Positions 19,652 through 27,888 of a stretch of 64,000 nt of DNA are shown here, in pieces. The stretch lies in the NCBI RefSeq assembly GCF_023336735.1, contig NZ_JAMBAQ010000002.1, positions 153,285 through 217,284 of the forward strand, given 5' to 3'. Within the stretch, counting starts at the first letter, position 1, and every line of letters starts with the position of its first letter. The notes under the pieces are model-generated. The model searched no databases. It had not been told where the DNA came from and saw only the letters and a list, made by a program, of their open reading frames with translations. The translations under genes and the position numbers were made by a program. This DNA comes from Moraxella oculi (GTDB taxonomy: Bacteria > Pseudomonadota > Gammaproteobacteria > Pseudomonadales > Moraxellaceae).

Positions 19652-20581
19652 ATGTCAATGATTGCCTTGCTTGGAGCGTTAGAAAGTGGCTTGATTTATG
19701 CACTGATGGCGTTGGGTGTGCTCATTTCATTTCGTATTTTGGATTTTCCAGATCTGACAGCAGATGGTAGTTTTCCGCTTGGTGGTGCGGTGGCAGCATT
19801 GGCGATTGTTTCAGGATTTGATCCTTGGTTGGCTTGTGTTTTTGGCATGATGGCAGGCATGATGGCAGGCATGGCAACGGCCTTGCTTAATGTTAAGCTG
19901 GGCATCTTGCATTTGTTGTCAGGCATTATTGTGATGACGGCACTTTCCTCCATCAATCTACGCATCATGGGGGCTCCTAATTTATCACTACTGGGTGAAT
20001 CTACCGTATTTACTGCTTTTATTGAGGGTAATAACGGTGCATGGGTTCGTGTGGTGGTGGCGTGTGTCATGGTGATTGGGGTTAAGGTTTGTTTGGATTG
20101 GTTCTTTGCAACTCAGATGGGTCTTGCGATGCGTGCTACAGGTTCAAATTTAAAAATGGCACAAGCTCAAGGCATCAACACTTCTGCCATGATTGTGCTT
20201 GGCATGGCTATCAGTAATGGCTTGATTGCACTTGCTGGAGCGATTTTTGTACAGACTCAAGGTGGTGCAGATGTTTCGATTGGTATTGGTACGATTGTGA
20301 TTGGCTTGGCAGCAGTCATCATTGGTGAGACGATATTGACCACCAAGCGTATTTTTTGGATGACGCTGTCGGTGGTTGTTGGTGCGGTGCTGTATAAGTT
20401 ATTCATACAAATCGCCTTATCCAGCCAAAGCTTGCGTAACATTGGTTTTGGACCTCAAGATTTGAATTTGGTAACGGCACTGTTAGTCGTTGCCGTACTC
20501 ATGCTGCCAAAATATCGCACTAAAATCTTATCTGCCCTTAAAGCTGATAAAAACAGCTTGCAGATGACCATTAAAAAGTAG
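19652..20581 (+). CDS. ABC transporter permease (BPD_transp_2 family)
   Basis: Polytopic inner-membrane permease of about 309 residues, one or both transmembrane subunits of the importer. Several hydrophobic helices are evident, and RILDFPDLTADGSFPLGGA matches the conserved loop of the branched-chain/TrpY-like permease class. The start at 19652 (MSMIALLGALESG) is preferred over the upstream GTG, with AGGA nearby. It is separated from the binding-protein gene by 234 bp, holding nothing I recognise, and from the ATPase by 16 bp. Confidence 0.85.
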   Translation: MSMIALLGALESGLIYALMALGVLISFRILDFPDLTADGSFPLGGAVAALAIVSGFDPWLACVFGMMAGMMAGMATALLNVKLGILHLLSGIIVMTALSSINLRIMGAPNLSLLGESTVFTAFIEGNNGAWVRVVVACVMVIGVKVCLDWFFATQMGLAMRATGSNLKMAQAQGINTSAMIVLGMAISNGLIALAGAIFVQTQGGADVSIGIGTIVIGLAAVIIGETILTTKRIFWMTLSVVVGAVLYKLFIQIALSSQSLRNIGFGPQDLNLVTALLVVAVLMLPKYRTKILSALKADKNSLQMTIKK

Positions 20582-20597
20582 GTCAAAGGAGGTGTGT

Positions 20598-21392
20598 ATG
20601 ATGACCATAAGCGATTTACGCTTGACTTTCAATAAAGGCACTCCGATGCAAAACCCTGCACTACAAGGCATTGATCTGACCGTTGCCAAAGGTGATTTTG
20701 TGACGGTGATAGGCACGAATGGTGCAGGTAAATCAACTTTTTTAAATGCCATTAGTGGGGCATTACGCCCTGATTCTGGCTCTGTGGTGATTGATGGTGT
20801 TGATGTAACGGCACTACCCACTCACAAACGCAGTCATTTGGTGGCAAGAGTATTCCAAGACCCCATGATTGGTACTTGCGAAGCATTGACCATTGAAGAG
20901 AACATGGCATTGGCATTAAGGCGTGGCAGGGCTCGTGGGTTATCATCAGCAGTCAATGCCGACAGCCGTGAGATATTTCGTGAAAAGCTGTCTGAGTTAA
21001 AACTGGGTCTGGAAAATCGATTGACTGATCGCATGGGAATGCTGTCTGGTGGTCAGCGTCAAGCGGTGAGTTTGTTGATGGCAAGTTTACAACCATCAAA
21101 GATTTTGTTGCTTGATGAACATACTGCCGCCTTAGACCCAAAAACAGCAACATTCGTACTGAACCTGACTGATAAAATTGTTCAGGAAAATGGGCTGACT
21201 GCCATGATGGTAACTCATTCTATGCCGCAAGCACTCGCACATGGCAATCGCACCATCATGCTGCACCAAGGTAGGGTGGTATTGGATGTTTTGGGGGAGG
21301 AGCGATATGGTATGACTGTCAATGACTTGCTTGAAATGTTTCAAAAAAATCATGGTGAAGCGGTTGTAGATGACTCACTGCTATTGGGCTGA
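20598..21392 (+). CDS. ABC transporter ATP-binding protein
   Basis: Nucleotide-binding subunit of the importer. It shows Walker A (GTNGAGKST), the ABC signature (LSGGQRQ), Walker B (ILLLDEHTAALD) and the switch His (THSM). A strong AAAGGAGG ribosome-binding site sits a few bases before ATG at 20598. At 264 residues it is a single-domain ATPase. With the binding protein and permease it makes a complete importer. Confidence 0.92.
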   Translation: MMTISDLRLTFNKGTPMQNPALQGIDLTVAKGDFVTVIGTNGAGKSTFLNAISGALRPDSGSVVIDGVDVTALPTHKRSHLVARVFQDPMIGTCEALTIEENMALALRRGRARGLSSAVNADSREIFREKLSELKLGLENRLTDRMGMLSGGQRQAVSLLMASLQPSKILLLDEHTAALDPKTATFVLNLTDKIVQENGLTAMMVTHSMPQALAHGNRTIMLHQGRVVLDVLGEERYGMTVNDLLEMFQKNHGEAVVDDSLLLG

Positions 21393-21402
21393 TGGGTTTG
21401 AT

Positions 21403-21681
21403 ATGAATAAAAAAGTTGCCAGCATGGTGTCTTTGTCTTTATTTTTTGTGGGTGTGATGGTGCTGGCGGTTACCATTGTTCAAAACAATGGTCATGCGTA
21501 TCATGCGTTTGCTTTGTGTGCTATTTTATCGGTATTGGCGGATTTTTTAAGCATGAAAACTGGTAATAAAATGCCAACCGCCACACTGGGTCAAAAACAG
21601 TTTGTGCTGTTGTTTCAGAGCGTGGCATGGGCGATTGGCTTGGTCTTAATTCATCACTTTAAGCTGTTTCATGTCAGTTGA
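21403..21681 (+). CDS. Small membrane protein of unknown function
   Basis: A 92-residue protein with three predicted membrane segments (SMVSLSLFFVGVMVLAVTIV, AFALCAILSVLADFL and LFQSVAWAIGLVLIHHF). The ATG at 21403 is chosen; it lies 10 bp after the ATPase stop, suggesting cotranscription with the importer. I do not recognise the family. It could be an accessory component or an unrelated passenger. Confidence 0.6.
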   Translation: MNKKVASMVSLSLFFVGVMVLAVTIVQNNGHAYHAFALCAILSVLADFLSMKTGNKMPTATLGQKQFVLLFQSVAWAIGLVLIHHFKLFHVS

Positions 21682-21731
21682 TTTCACATTGACAACTTGA
21701 TGCACAAAATGCACAGAGTCGTCTTGATGCT

Positions 21732-22925
21732 TCATGACTTTCCTGTTAGTTGGCTTGTGATCCAGCGTTTAACTGGTGGCAGGTTATTACTGATGCGTAA
21801 AGTGGCATCTCTTAGGATACGCATGGGGCGTGTTTGAGTGGTAAATAGTGATACCATCATGTTCGTACCGTGATAAAGTGGTCGTGTGTGAGCTTGGTGT
21901 TGCAAGTTGTATTTATGGAGCAGGGCGTCACTTGCAATGTCGAGGTCATCATGATAAGCCTTAATGATGAGCTGGCCCAGCGTATCAACACTCATCAGAC
22001 CCAAGTTGTATCCATGTGCTGTAACAGGGTGCATTCCAACCGCTGCATCACCGATGAGTGCGGCACGCTTAGCGATGAAGGTATTTGCGTGTACACCCAT
22101 CAGGGGATAATGATGCACTGTACCTGCAATCGTACAAGCACCGAGTTTATCGCCCATCATACGCTGAGCTTCTTTGGCAAGCTCATTGGGCGACTTGGAG
22201 AGGAGTTCCTTGGCTTGATGATTGTCCAAGGTAATGACGCAATTGGTCAAATCATCTTGCAATGGCAATAAGGCAAGAGTTCGCCCATCAAAAAAACATT
22301 CTTGGGCAGTGGCTTGATTTGACTGAGTGTGCCGAACACGAAACACAACCACAGTACGCCCAAAATCATTCATGTGTGCACCAATGCCAAGCGTGCGACG
22401 CACATATGACATTCTAGAATCAGCACCGATGATCAATTTTGTGGTCAATATGGTGCCATCATTGAGCGTTATTTTTGCCATTGTATCGTCAATGTGTATG
22501 CTGTTAACGCTGACGGCTGTCAATAGCTGAACATTCGGTAACTCTTTGACCTCATCATAGAGTGCTTTTTTTATGTTGTGATTGGAAATGAGATTGCCCA
22601 ATCGGTCGATGGAGCTTAGTCGTTGTAAATCTTTTGGTACTGTAAAGTGTAAATCGTAGTCAAATCCGCCATTATAGACTTTGGCATCTTTGAGTGGATA
22701 AATTTCGTCATGACCAAAGCGTTGCCAAACCCCTAAGTCTTGTAAGATCTCCTTGGAATGGTGGGTCAGTGCAATCTCACGACCATCATAAGCAGGGTCT
22801 TGAATGTCAGTCAATTCTGCCTTATCTATCATGACGATCTTTAAGTCTGTGCCTTTAAAATATCTGGCAAAAGCAAGTCCAGCTGGGCCTGCACCGATGA
22901 TGATGATGTCGCTTAAAAAGCTCAT
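21732..22925 (-). CDS. ubiM: FAD-dependent ubiquinone biosynthesis hydroxylase (UbiH/UbiF/UbiM family)
   Basis: Flavin monooxygenase that hydroxylates the ubiquinone ring precursor. It has the N-terminal dinucleotide motif (IIIGAGPAGLAFA), the DR motif (IGADSRMSYVR) and the GD motif (ALIGDAAVGMHPVTAHGYNLGL). Its 397 residues are typical. Of the family, UbiM is the form described in Neisseria and some Moraxellaceae, so ubiM is my best guess; UbiF or UbiH cannot be excluded. It is last in a probable minus-strand operon, 9 bp after the small hypothetical gene. Confidence 0.82.
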   Translation of the reverse strand: MSFLSDIIIIGAGPAGLAFARYFKGTDLKIVMIDKAELTDIQDPAYDGREIALTHHSKEILQDLGVWQRFGHDEIYPLKDAKVYNGGFDYDLHFTVPKDLQRLSSIDRLGNLISNHNIKKALYDEVKELPNVQLLTAVSVNSIHIDDTMAKITLNDGTILTTKLIIGADSRMSYVRRTLGIGAHMNDFGRTVVVFRVRHTQSNQATAQECFFDGRTLALLPLQDDLTNCVITLDNHQAKELLSKSPNELAKEAQRMMGDKLGACTIAGTVHHYPLMGVHANTFIAKRAALIGDAAVGMHPVTAHGYNLGLMSVDTLGQLIIKAYHDDLDIASDALLHKYNLQHQAHTRPLYHGTNMMVSLFTTQTRPMRILRDATLRISNNLPPVKRWITSQLTGKS

Positions 22926-22934
22926 GATGCTCTC

Positions 22935-23402
22935 TTATTCAGCATTAACCAATGTTGACTGGTGATGTGGGGTGTTGCTTGTTTGATGACTGTTCAGCTC
23001 ATTTTTAACCGCAGTGTCTACCCATGCTTTTAAATCTATAGAAAGTTGCGATAGGTGTTCGGTCAAAAAATCATCAAGCTGTGCAGATAGTTTGGCGATG
23101 ATGCGAGATTCAATCTCTGCAAATTCCTTTTGATTAAAATTCTCTGCCTTGTCGGCAATCAAAGGCGTACTGTCAAAACTGTGTACCAGTTTGGCAGGGT
23201 TTTGAGTGTTTGAGTATGTGGTGAGTAATTCTGCGATGGCACTGCCAAAGTCTTGATTGGTGAACTGATAATTTGCGGCAGGAATGTCGCTGCCAAGCAT
23301 ATGAATGATGTCATCCATTTCTTGATGGAAAGCCTGCTTGACGACGCTTGGTGTGGCAAGCCAGCGTCTGGAAAACTGTGGGGTTGGAGAAAAAGTTGCC
23401 AT
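22935..23402 (-). CDS. Hypothetical protein
   Basis: About 155 residues from Met at 23402 (MATFSPTPQFSRRWLATPSV); the frame stays open 19 codons further upstream. No signal peptide or membrane helix is evident. The C-terminal half is rich in charged residues and predicted helical (ESRIIAKLSAQLDDFLTEHL), possibly a coiled coil. It lies between apbE and ubiM. No function is assigned. Confidence 0.55.
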   Translation of the reverse strand: MATFSPTPQFSRRWLATPSVVKQAFHQEMDDIIHMLGSDIPAANYQFTNQDFGSAIAELLTTYSNTQNPAKLVHSFDSTPLIADKAENFNQKEFAEIESRIIAKLSAQLDDFLTEHLSQLSIDLKAWVDTAVKNELNSHQTSNTPHHQSTLVNAE

Positions 23403-23476
23403 AGAAATCTCGTAGTTGTGTTTGTCGCTGTGTTCATCATTGTAAAGCATGACATGCATAAAGTCAAAAACACAAA

Positions 23477-24517
23477 TCAGTTTGGCGTTTGGTCATTCAT
23501 GATGGCATTGGATTTGATAAGCTCAAAGCCTTTGCCATCTTTACTTTCAATGATGAATAATGCTTTAATGTGATGTTGATTTGCCATTACCAAAGCCTGA
23601 TTATAAGAGGTGGCGGTCAAAGCAGTTGCCCAGCCATCAGCAAGTGCCGTACTGTCATGTAGGACGGTAACGCTTAGGGCAGGATTGGTAACAGGTTTGG
23701 CACTTTTGGGATTGATGGTATGGCTATAACGCATACCATCATACATCACAGAGTTGCGATAGCCTCCTGAGGTGGCCACATGTAGTGTTTGACCTGCTGG
23801 CTGGGTAATGGTGGTAAAAGTCTTGCGGTTTGACACTGAACTGTCTAACACAGGTGAGTCAATTGCAAGCTTCCAAGGTCTGCCTTTCTCGTTGTTGCCT
23901 TTAGTGGCGATTTCCCCACCAATCTCAACCATGTAATCATTGATGCCATACTTTGTAGATAAGACGCTTGCAATGACATCTACACCATATCCCTTGGCAA
24001 TCGCTGAAAAATCCAGCCCCACGCCGTCATGTGTCTTGTGAATCTCATCTGCTTGTAGAACGACTTTATCTAGTCCAATTCTGTTTTTTAGGTTGTTGAT
24101 TTCTTCATCGGTAGGGGGTGATTGCAAGCGTTCGACACTCATATGAGAGCCAAAGCCCCACAGCTCAACAAGTGGATACACCGTGGGGTCAAAACTGCCA
24201 TTGCTGGCGATAAAGATGGTTTTGCTATCGCCTAAAACCTGCTTGAAGTCTTTATCTATCATCATGCTTTGGTGGCTTGGTAGGCGATTGAATTTAGAGA
24301 TGGTGCTGTCTTCTATATAGGTAGACATGCTTTGATTGACTTCATGTAGGCGTGTGTCAATCATGGATTTGATGGCATTAACATCGTGCTTGTCTGCCTT
24401 AAAAGTGATGTGGTAGCTTGTACCCATCGTCTTGCCTTCGATACGCTCATAGTTGCTTTTCGGTGAGCAGGCACTGACAATAAGGGCGGTAGTAAAAATG
24501 ATTGGCAAATAACGCAT
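23477..24517 (-). CDS. apbE: FAD:protein FMN transferase (ApbE)
   Basis: Transfers FMN from FAD to a Thr/Ser of target flavoproteins in the periplasm. A lipobox (ALIVSAC) marks it as an exported lipoprotein. Family hallmarks are GKTMGTSYHITF near the N-terminus, FDPTVYPLVELWGFG, GLDFSAIAKGYGVD and the C-terminal TSGGYRN with HTINPKSAKP. Its 346 residues are normal. The nqr or rnf targets are not in this window. It lies 92 bp downstream of folA. Confidence 0.93.
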   Translation of the reverse strand: MRYLPIIFTTALIVSACSPKSNYERIEGKTMGTSYHITFKADKHDVNAIKSMIDTRLHEVNQSMSTYIEDSTISKFNRLPSHQSMMIDKDFKQVLGDSKTIFIASNGSFDPTVYPLVELWGFGSHMSVERLQSPPTDEEINNLKNRIGLDKVVLQADEIHKTHDGVGLDFSAIAKGYGVDVIASVLSTKYGINDYMVEIGGEIATKGNNEKGRPWKLAIDSPVLDSSVSNRKTFTTITQPAGQTLHVATSGGYRNSVMYDGMRYSHTINPKSAKPVTNPALSVTVLHDSTALADGWATALTATSYNQALVMANQHHIKALFIIESKDGKGFELIKSNAIMNDQTPN

Positions 24518-24609
24518 GATGATTTCTCAGTCTAAAATCCTGCGTCATTGTAACATTTTTTGGTGTCATTAAGTGAAAAATAACACCGTTTGTCTGGAGA
24601 AACCGATCA

Positions 24610-25137
24610 TCATCTGGCATAGGTTTCAAAGGCAAAACCAATGTTTTGATCATGACTGACACCACTTTTACTGTCAATCAGCTTAAACATTTGTGGAATG
24701 GTGGGGTAAAATGCGTCGCCTTGTATGTCCAAGTCAACTCGGGTGATTTGTAACACATCGGCAATTGGTAGGGTTTGGCGATAGATTTCACCGCCACCGA
24801 TGATGAACAGCTTGCCACAATCACAATCATCAGCTGCCATTTTTAAGGCATTTTCCAGATTGTGAGCAACTTTCACGCCATCGGCCGTCCAGTGTTCATC
24901 TCTTGTAATCACCCAGTTAATGCGATTTGGTAAAGGCCTGCCAATGCTTTCAAAAGTCTTGCGTCCCATCACTACCACGCCATTCGTGGTGAGCTGTTTA
25001 AAGTGTTTTAAATCTTCAGGAATGTGCCAAGCAAGAGTGTTGTCCTTGCCAATGCAATGATTGTTGTCAAAAGCGACCACATGAACCAAGGTGATGTTTT
25101 GGGCGTGTAAATGCTGGCTAATGTCTGATAGGGTCAT
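24610..25137 (-). CDS. folA: Dihydrofolate reductase
   Basis: NADPH-dependent reduction of dihydrofolate, which recycles the folate oxidised by ThyA. Family motifs: [20 protein letters not shown] with the Trp-His-Ile substrate region, [12 protein letters not shown] and a C-terminal [12 protein letters not shown]. Its 175 residues include about 14 extra at the N-terminus compared with the E. coli enzyme. It is 59 bp downstream of thyA, a common functional pairing. Confidence 0.95.
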   Translation of the reverse strand: MTLSDISQHLHAQNITLVHVVAFDNNHCIGKDNTLAWHIPEDLKHFKQLTTNGVVVMGRKTFESIGRPLPNRINWVITRDEHWTADGVKVAHNLENALKMAADDCDCGKLFIIGGGEIYRQTLPIADVLQITRVDLDIQGDAFYPTIPQMFKLIDSKSGVSHDQNIGFAFETYAR

Positions 25138-25196
25138 AAAATCATCTGCATAAAAAGGGGTAAAAAAAGAAAATCAATTCGTTCTTTGTGTGTTCA

Positions 25197-26039
25197 TCAC
25201 ACGGCAACTTCGGCCTTGATCCTGTCATGGGATTGATAATTGATGAAATTGATGTCATCAAACTCAAACGCAAACAGGTCTTTAACTTTTGGATTTAGGG
25301 TTAACTGGCATAATGGTAGTGGCTTGCGAGTTAATTGTAATTTTGCTTGTTTAAAATGATTGTGATACAAATGCGTATCTCCCCCAGTCCAAATAAAGTC
25401 ACCTACTTGTAATTGACATACTTGGGCGACCAAATGAGTAAGTAAGGCATAGCTTGCAATATTAAACGGCACACCCAAAAACACATCTGCTGAGCGTTGG
25501 TAGAGTTGGCAAGATAATTTGCCATCAATCACAAAAAATTGAAACAATGTATGGCAAGGAGGTAGGGCAACCTGCCCAGCTTCTGATGGATTCCAGCCAG
25601 AAACAATCAACCGACGAGAATTGGGGTTGGTTTTGATTTCATGAATCAACCAAGACAGCTGATCAAAACCATCTTTATTATAACTGCCATCAGGATTTTT
25701 ACTTGCTCCAAAATTACGCCACTGGTGTCCGTAAATCGGCCCTAGGTCGCCAGCCGACCTATCAAAAATGGCGGTTTTTTCGGCCGTTGCCCATTCGTCC
25801 CAAATCGTAACACCGTGGTCTTGCAGATAGTTGACATGAGTGTCACCCTTGATGAACCAAAGCAATTCATGAACGATGGATTTGATGTGTATTTTTTTTG
25901 TCGTCAACAATGGAAAACCATCTGTTAAGTCAAATCGCATTTGATGACCAAAAACGCAGCGAGTGCCTGTACCTGTGCGATCGCCTTTGTCGTTGCCATG
26001 AGTTAGAATGTGAGAGAGTAAATCAAGATACTGTTTCAT
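25197..26039 (-). CDS. thyA: Thymidylate synthase
   Basis: Converts dUMP to dTMP using methylene-tetrahydrofolate. The catalytic Cys lies in [12 protein letters not shown], with [16 protein letters not shown] and the N-terminal phosphate-binding [11 protein letters not shown]. Its 280 residues include a short insert compared with the 264-residue E. coli protein. It is 72 bp downstream of lgt, as in several gammaproteobacteria, and upstream of folA. Confidence 0.97.
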   Translation of the reverse strand: MKQYLDLLSHILTHGNDKGDRTGTGTRCVFGHQMRFDLTDGFPLLTTKKIHIKSIVHELLWFIKGDTHVNYLQDHGVTIWDEWATAEKTAIFDRSAGDLGPIYGHQWRNFGASKNPDGSYNKDGFDQLSWLIHEIKTNPNSRRLIVSGWNPSEAGQVALPPCHTLFQFFVIDGKLSCQLYQRSADVFLGVPFNIASYALLTHLVAQVCQLQVGDFIWTGGDTHLYHNHFKQAKLQLTRKPLPLCQLTLNPKVKDLFAFEFDDINFINYQSHDRIKAEVAV

Positions 26040-26111
26040 GTGAATATGCCAATTAAATACTGCTTTTTAAATATTGCTTTTGGTTTGGATTGATGGCTGT
26101 TGCGTTCATGT

Positions 26112-26981
26112 TCATCGCCAATCATAAACCTGATCTTTATACGCCATGATGAATAAAATCACGCCCAAGATGATCATTGGCAAACTATACAGCTGACCCT
26201 TACTCATCCAACCAAAAATAAGATCATACCCCACATCAGGTTGGCGGAAGAACTCAGTAGTGAAACGAACAATGCCATACCCAAGCAAGAATAAAGCAGA
26301 AACAGCATGGCGTGGGCGAGGCTTGGCACTAAACCACCATAAAATAGCAAATAGCAACACACCTTCGGTAAATGCTTGATACAGTTGGCTTGGGTGGCGT
26401 GGTAACAGATAATGCCCATCAAATTTTGTGGCGATGCTGATCAAGCTTGGGTCCTTGTTGATCAGTTCATAATCGGCGGCGATGGCCTGTGGAAAATACA
26501 TCAGGTACGCATAATCGCCATGCGACACACGCCCCCACAGTTCACCATTGATGAAATTGCCAATACGCCCAAACAGTAAGCCAAGTGGTACGCAGGGTGC
26601 GATGAAGTCTAGTATGGTAAAAGGGTGTTTTTTGTATTTTTTAGCAAAATAAAGCATTGCCAAGACCACGCCGATAAAGCCGCCATGAAAGCTCATGCCT
26701 CCTTCCCACACACGAAATAGATAAGCAGGATTGTCTAAAAATTCACCAAAATTATACAGCACCACATAACCAATACGACCTCCTAAAATGACGCCCAATG
26801 CCCCAAAGAATACCAAGTCTGATACCATTTCAGCATTGAAATCATGGCGTTTTTTGCTACGCCAAGTCGCCAAAAGATAGGCACATAAGAAAGCAAGTAG
26901 GTACATCAGACCATACCAATGTAACTCAATAAAACCCAGATTGAGGGCGACGGGGTCAAATTGTGGATGAAAGATTGCCAT
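26112..26981 (-). CDS. lgt: Phosphatidylglycerol-prolipoprotein diacylglyceryl transferase
   Basis: Inner-membrane enzyme that attaches diacylglycerol to the lipobox Cys of prolipoproteins. It has about seven membrane segments and the Lgt signature GRIGNFINGELWGR with the essential Arg and Asn; the catalytic His region is GGMSFHGGF. Its 289 residues are normal. It is the first gene of the probable run lgt-thyA-folA-apbE-hypothetical-ubiM. Several of this window's own lipoproteins would be substrates. Confidence 0.96.
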   Translation of the reverse strand: MAIFHPQFDPVALNLGFIELHWYGLMYLLAFLCAYLLATWRSKKRHDFNAEMVSDLVFFGALGVILGGRIGYVVLYNFGEFLDNPAYLFRVWEGGMSFHGGFIGVVLAMLYFAKKYKKHPFTILDFIAPCVPLGLLFGRIGNFINGELWGRVSHGDYAYLMYFPQAIAADYELINKDPSLISIATKFDGHYLLPRHPSQLYQAFTEGVLLFAILWWFSAKPRPRHAVSALFLLGYGIVRFTTEFFRQPDVGYDLIFGWMSKGQLYSLPMIILGVILFIMAYKDQVYDWR

Positions 26982-27068
26982 AGATTTGCCAATGAGTTAA
27001 AGTTTTGAAATCCATTATAGCAAATTTGCCCAAAATTTTCTTGGGTTTCTAGGGTCTTTAATGATGAA

Positions 27069-27095
27069 AAAGACCGAATCAATGATTCGGTCTTT
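27069..27095 (-). terminator. Terminator after rppH
   Basis: AAAGACCGAATC and GATTCGGTCTTT make a perfect 12-bp stem with a 3-base loop. On the minus strand it is followed by T-rich sequence, so it ends the rppH transcript before lgt. Confidence 0.88.
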
Positions 27096-27119
27096 GTGGT
27101 GATTGATGGTCAATGTTAC

Positions 27120-27623
27120 TCATCGCCAAGCGTGTGATATCAATTCTTTTGTTAAGGGAAGTTCTCTTACCAGCTCTTGCAATGCTCGCTGATACACGCC
27201 ACGCTTAAAGGCGACTACTTGGTTGAGTGGGTACCAATAGCTGACCCATTGCCACTCTTCAAATTCAGGCTTTGACGCATCAAAGCGAATGTGTTTCGTG
27301 TTGTCTTCATCTAAGCGAAGCAAAAACCATTTTTGTTTTTGCCCAATACACAGCGGTGCTTGATTGCTACGAACATAACGCTTTGGCAGTCGGTAACGCA
27401 ACCAATCTTTCGTAACTGCAAGCAGTTCAACATGACTAGGAAGCAGGCCAACCTCTTCGTATAATTCACGATACATGGCATCCAATGGCGTCTCTCCATC
27501 GTCAATGCCCCCTTGGGGAAATTGCCAGCTGTCGTGTCCGATGCGTTTTGCCCAAAGCACTTGCCCTTGTGTATTTGCCAAGATGATGCCGACATTGGCT
27601 CGAAAGCCGTCCGAATCAATCAT
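27120..27623 (-). CDS. rppH: RNA pyrophosphohydrolase (Nudix)
   Basis: Removes pyrophosphate from 5'-triphosphate mRNA ends to start decay. The complete Nudix box ([20 protein letters not shown] then VGL) follows WQFPQGG. The N-terminal [14 protein letters not shown] matches RppH. At 167 residues it is typical. It is a single gene with its own terminator. Confidence 0.95.
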   Translation of the reverse strand: MIDSDGFRANVGIILANTQGQVLWAKRIGHDSWQFPQGGIDDGETPLDAMYRELYEEVGLLPSHVELLAVTKDWLRYRLPKRYVRSNQAPLCIGQKQKWFLLRLDEDNTKHIRFDASKPEFEEWQWVSYWYPLNQVVAFKRGVYQRALQELVRELPLTKELISHAWR

Positions 27624-27888
27624 GACTAAACTCTATATAAAAATTTTTAACAAATTCTGCCATGTGTGATGACAGATGACTTGGTATTATTAAAACAAAT
27701 TTTTCGTAAAAAGTGTAATGTTTTTTTGCATTAAAATGTTTCATGTTCGCTTGATTTTGTCGGTGTTGATGTGTCATTGATGATAAAAATGGCGATTTAT
27801 TTCATACTTTTGTCACATAAGGTTACTAAAATGCAACAGCCAACATAGAAAATGGGTACTTATGTACAAAGATTTTGGAGAAATGCTC

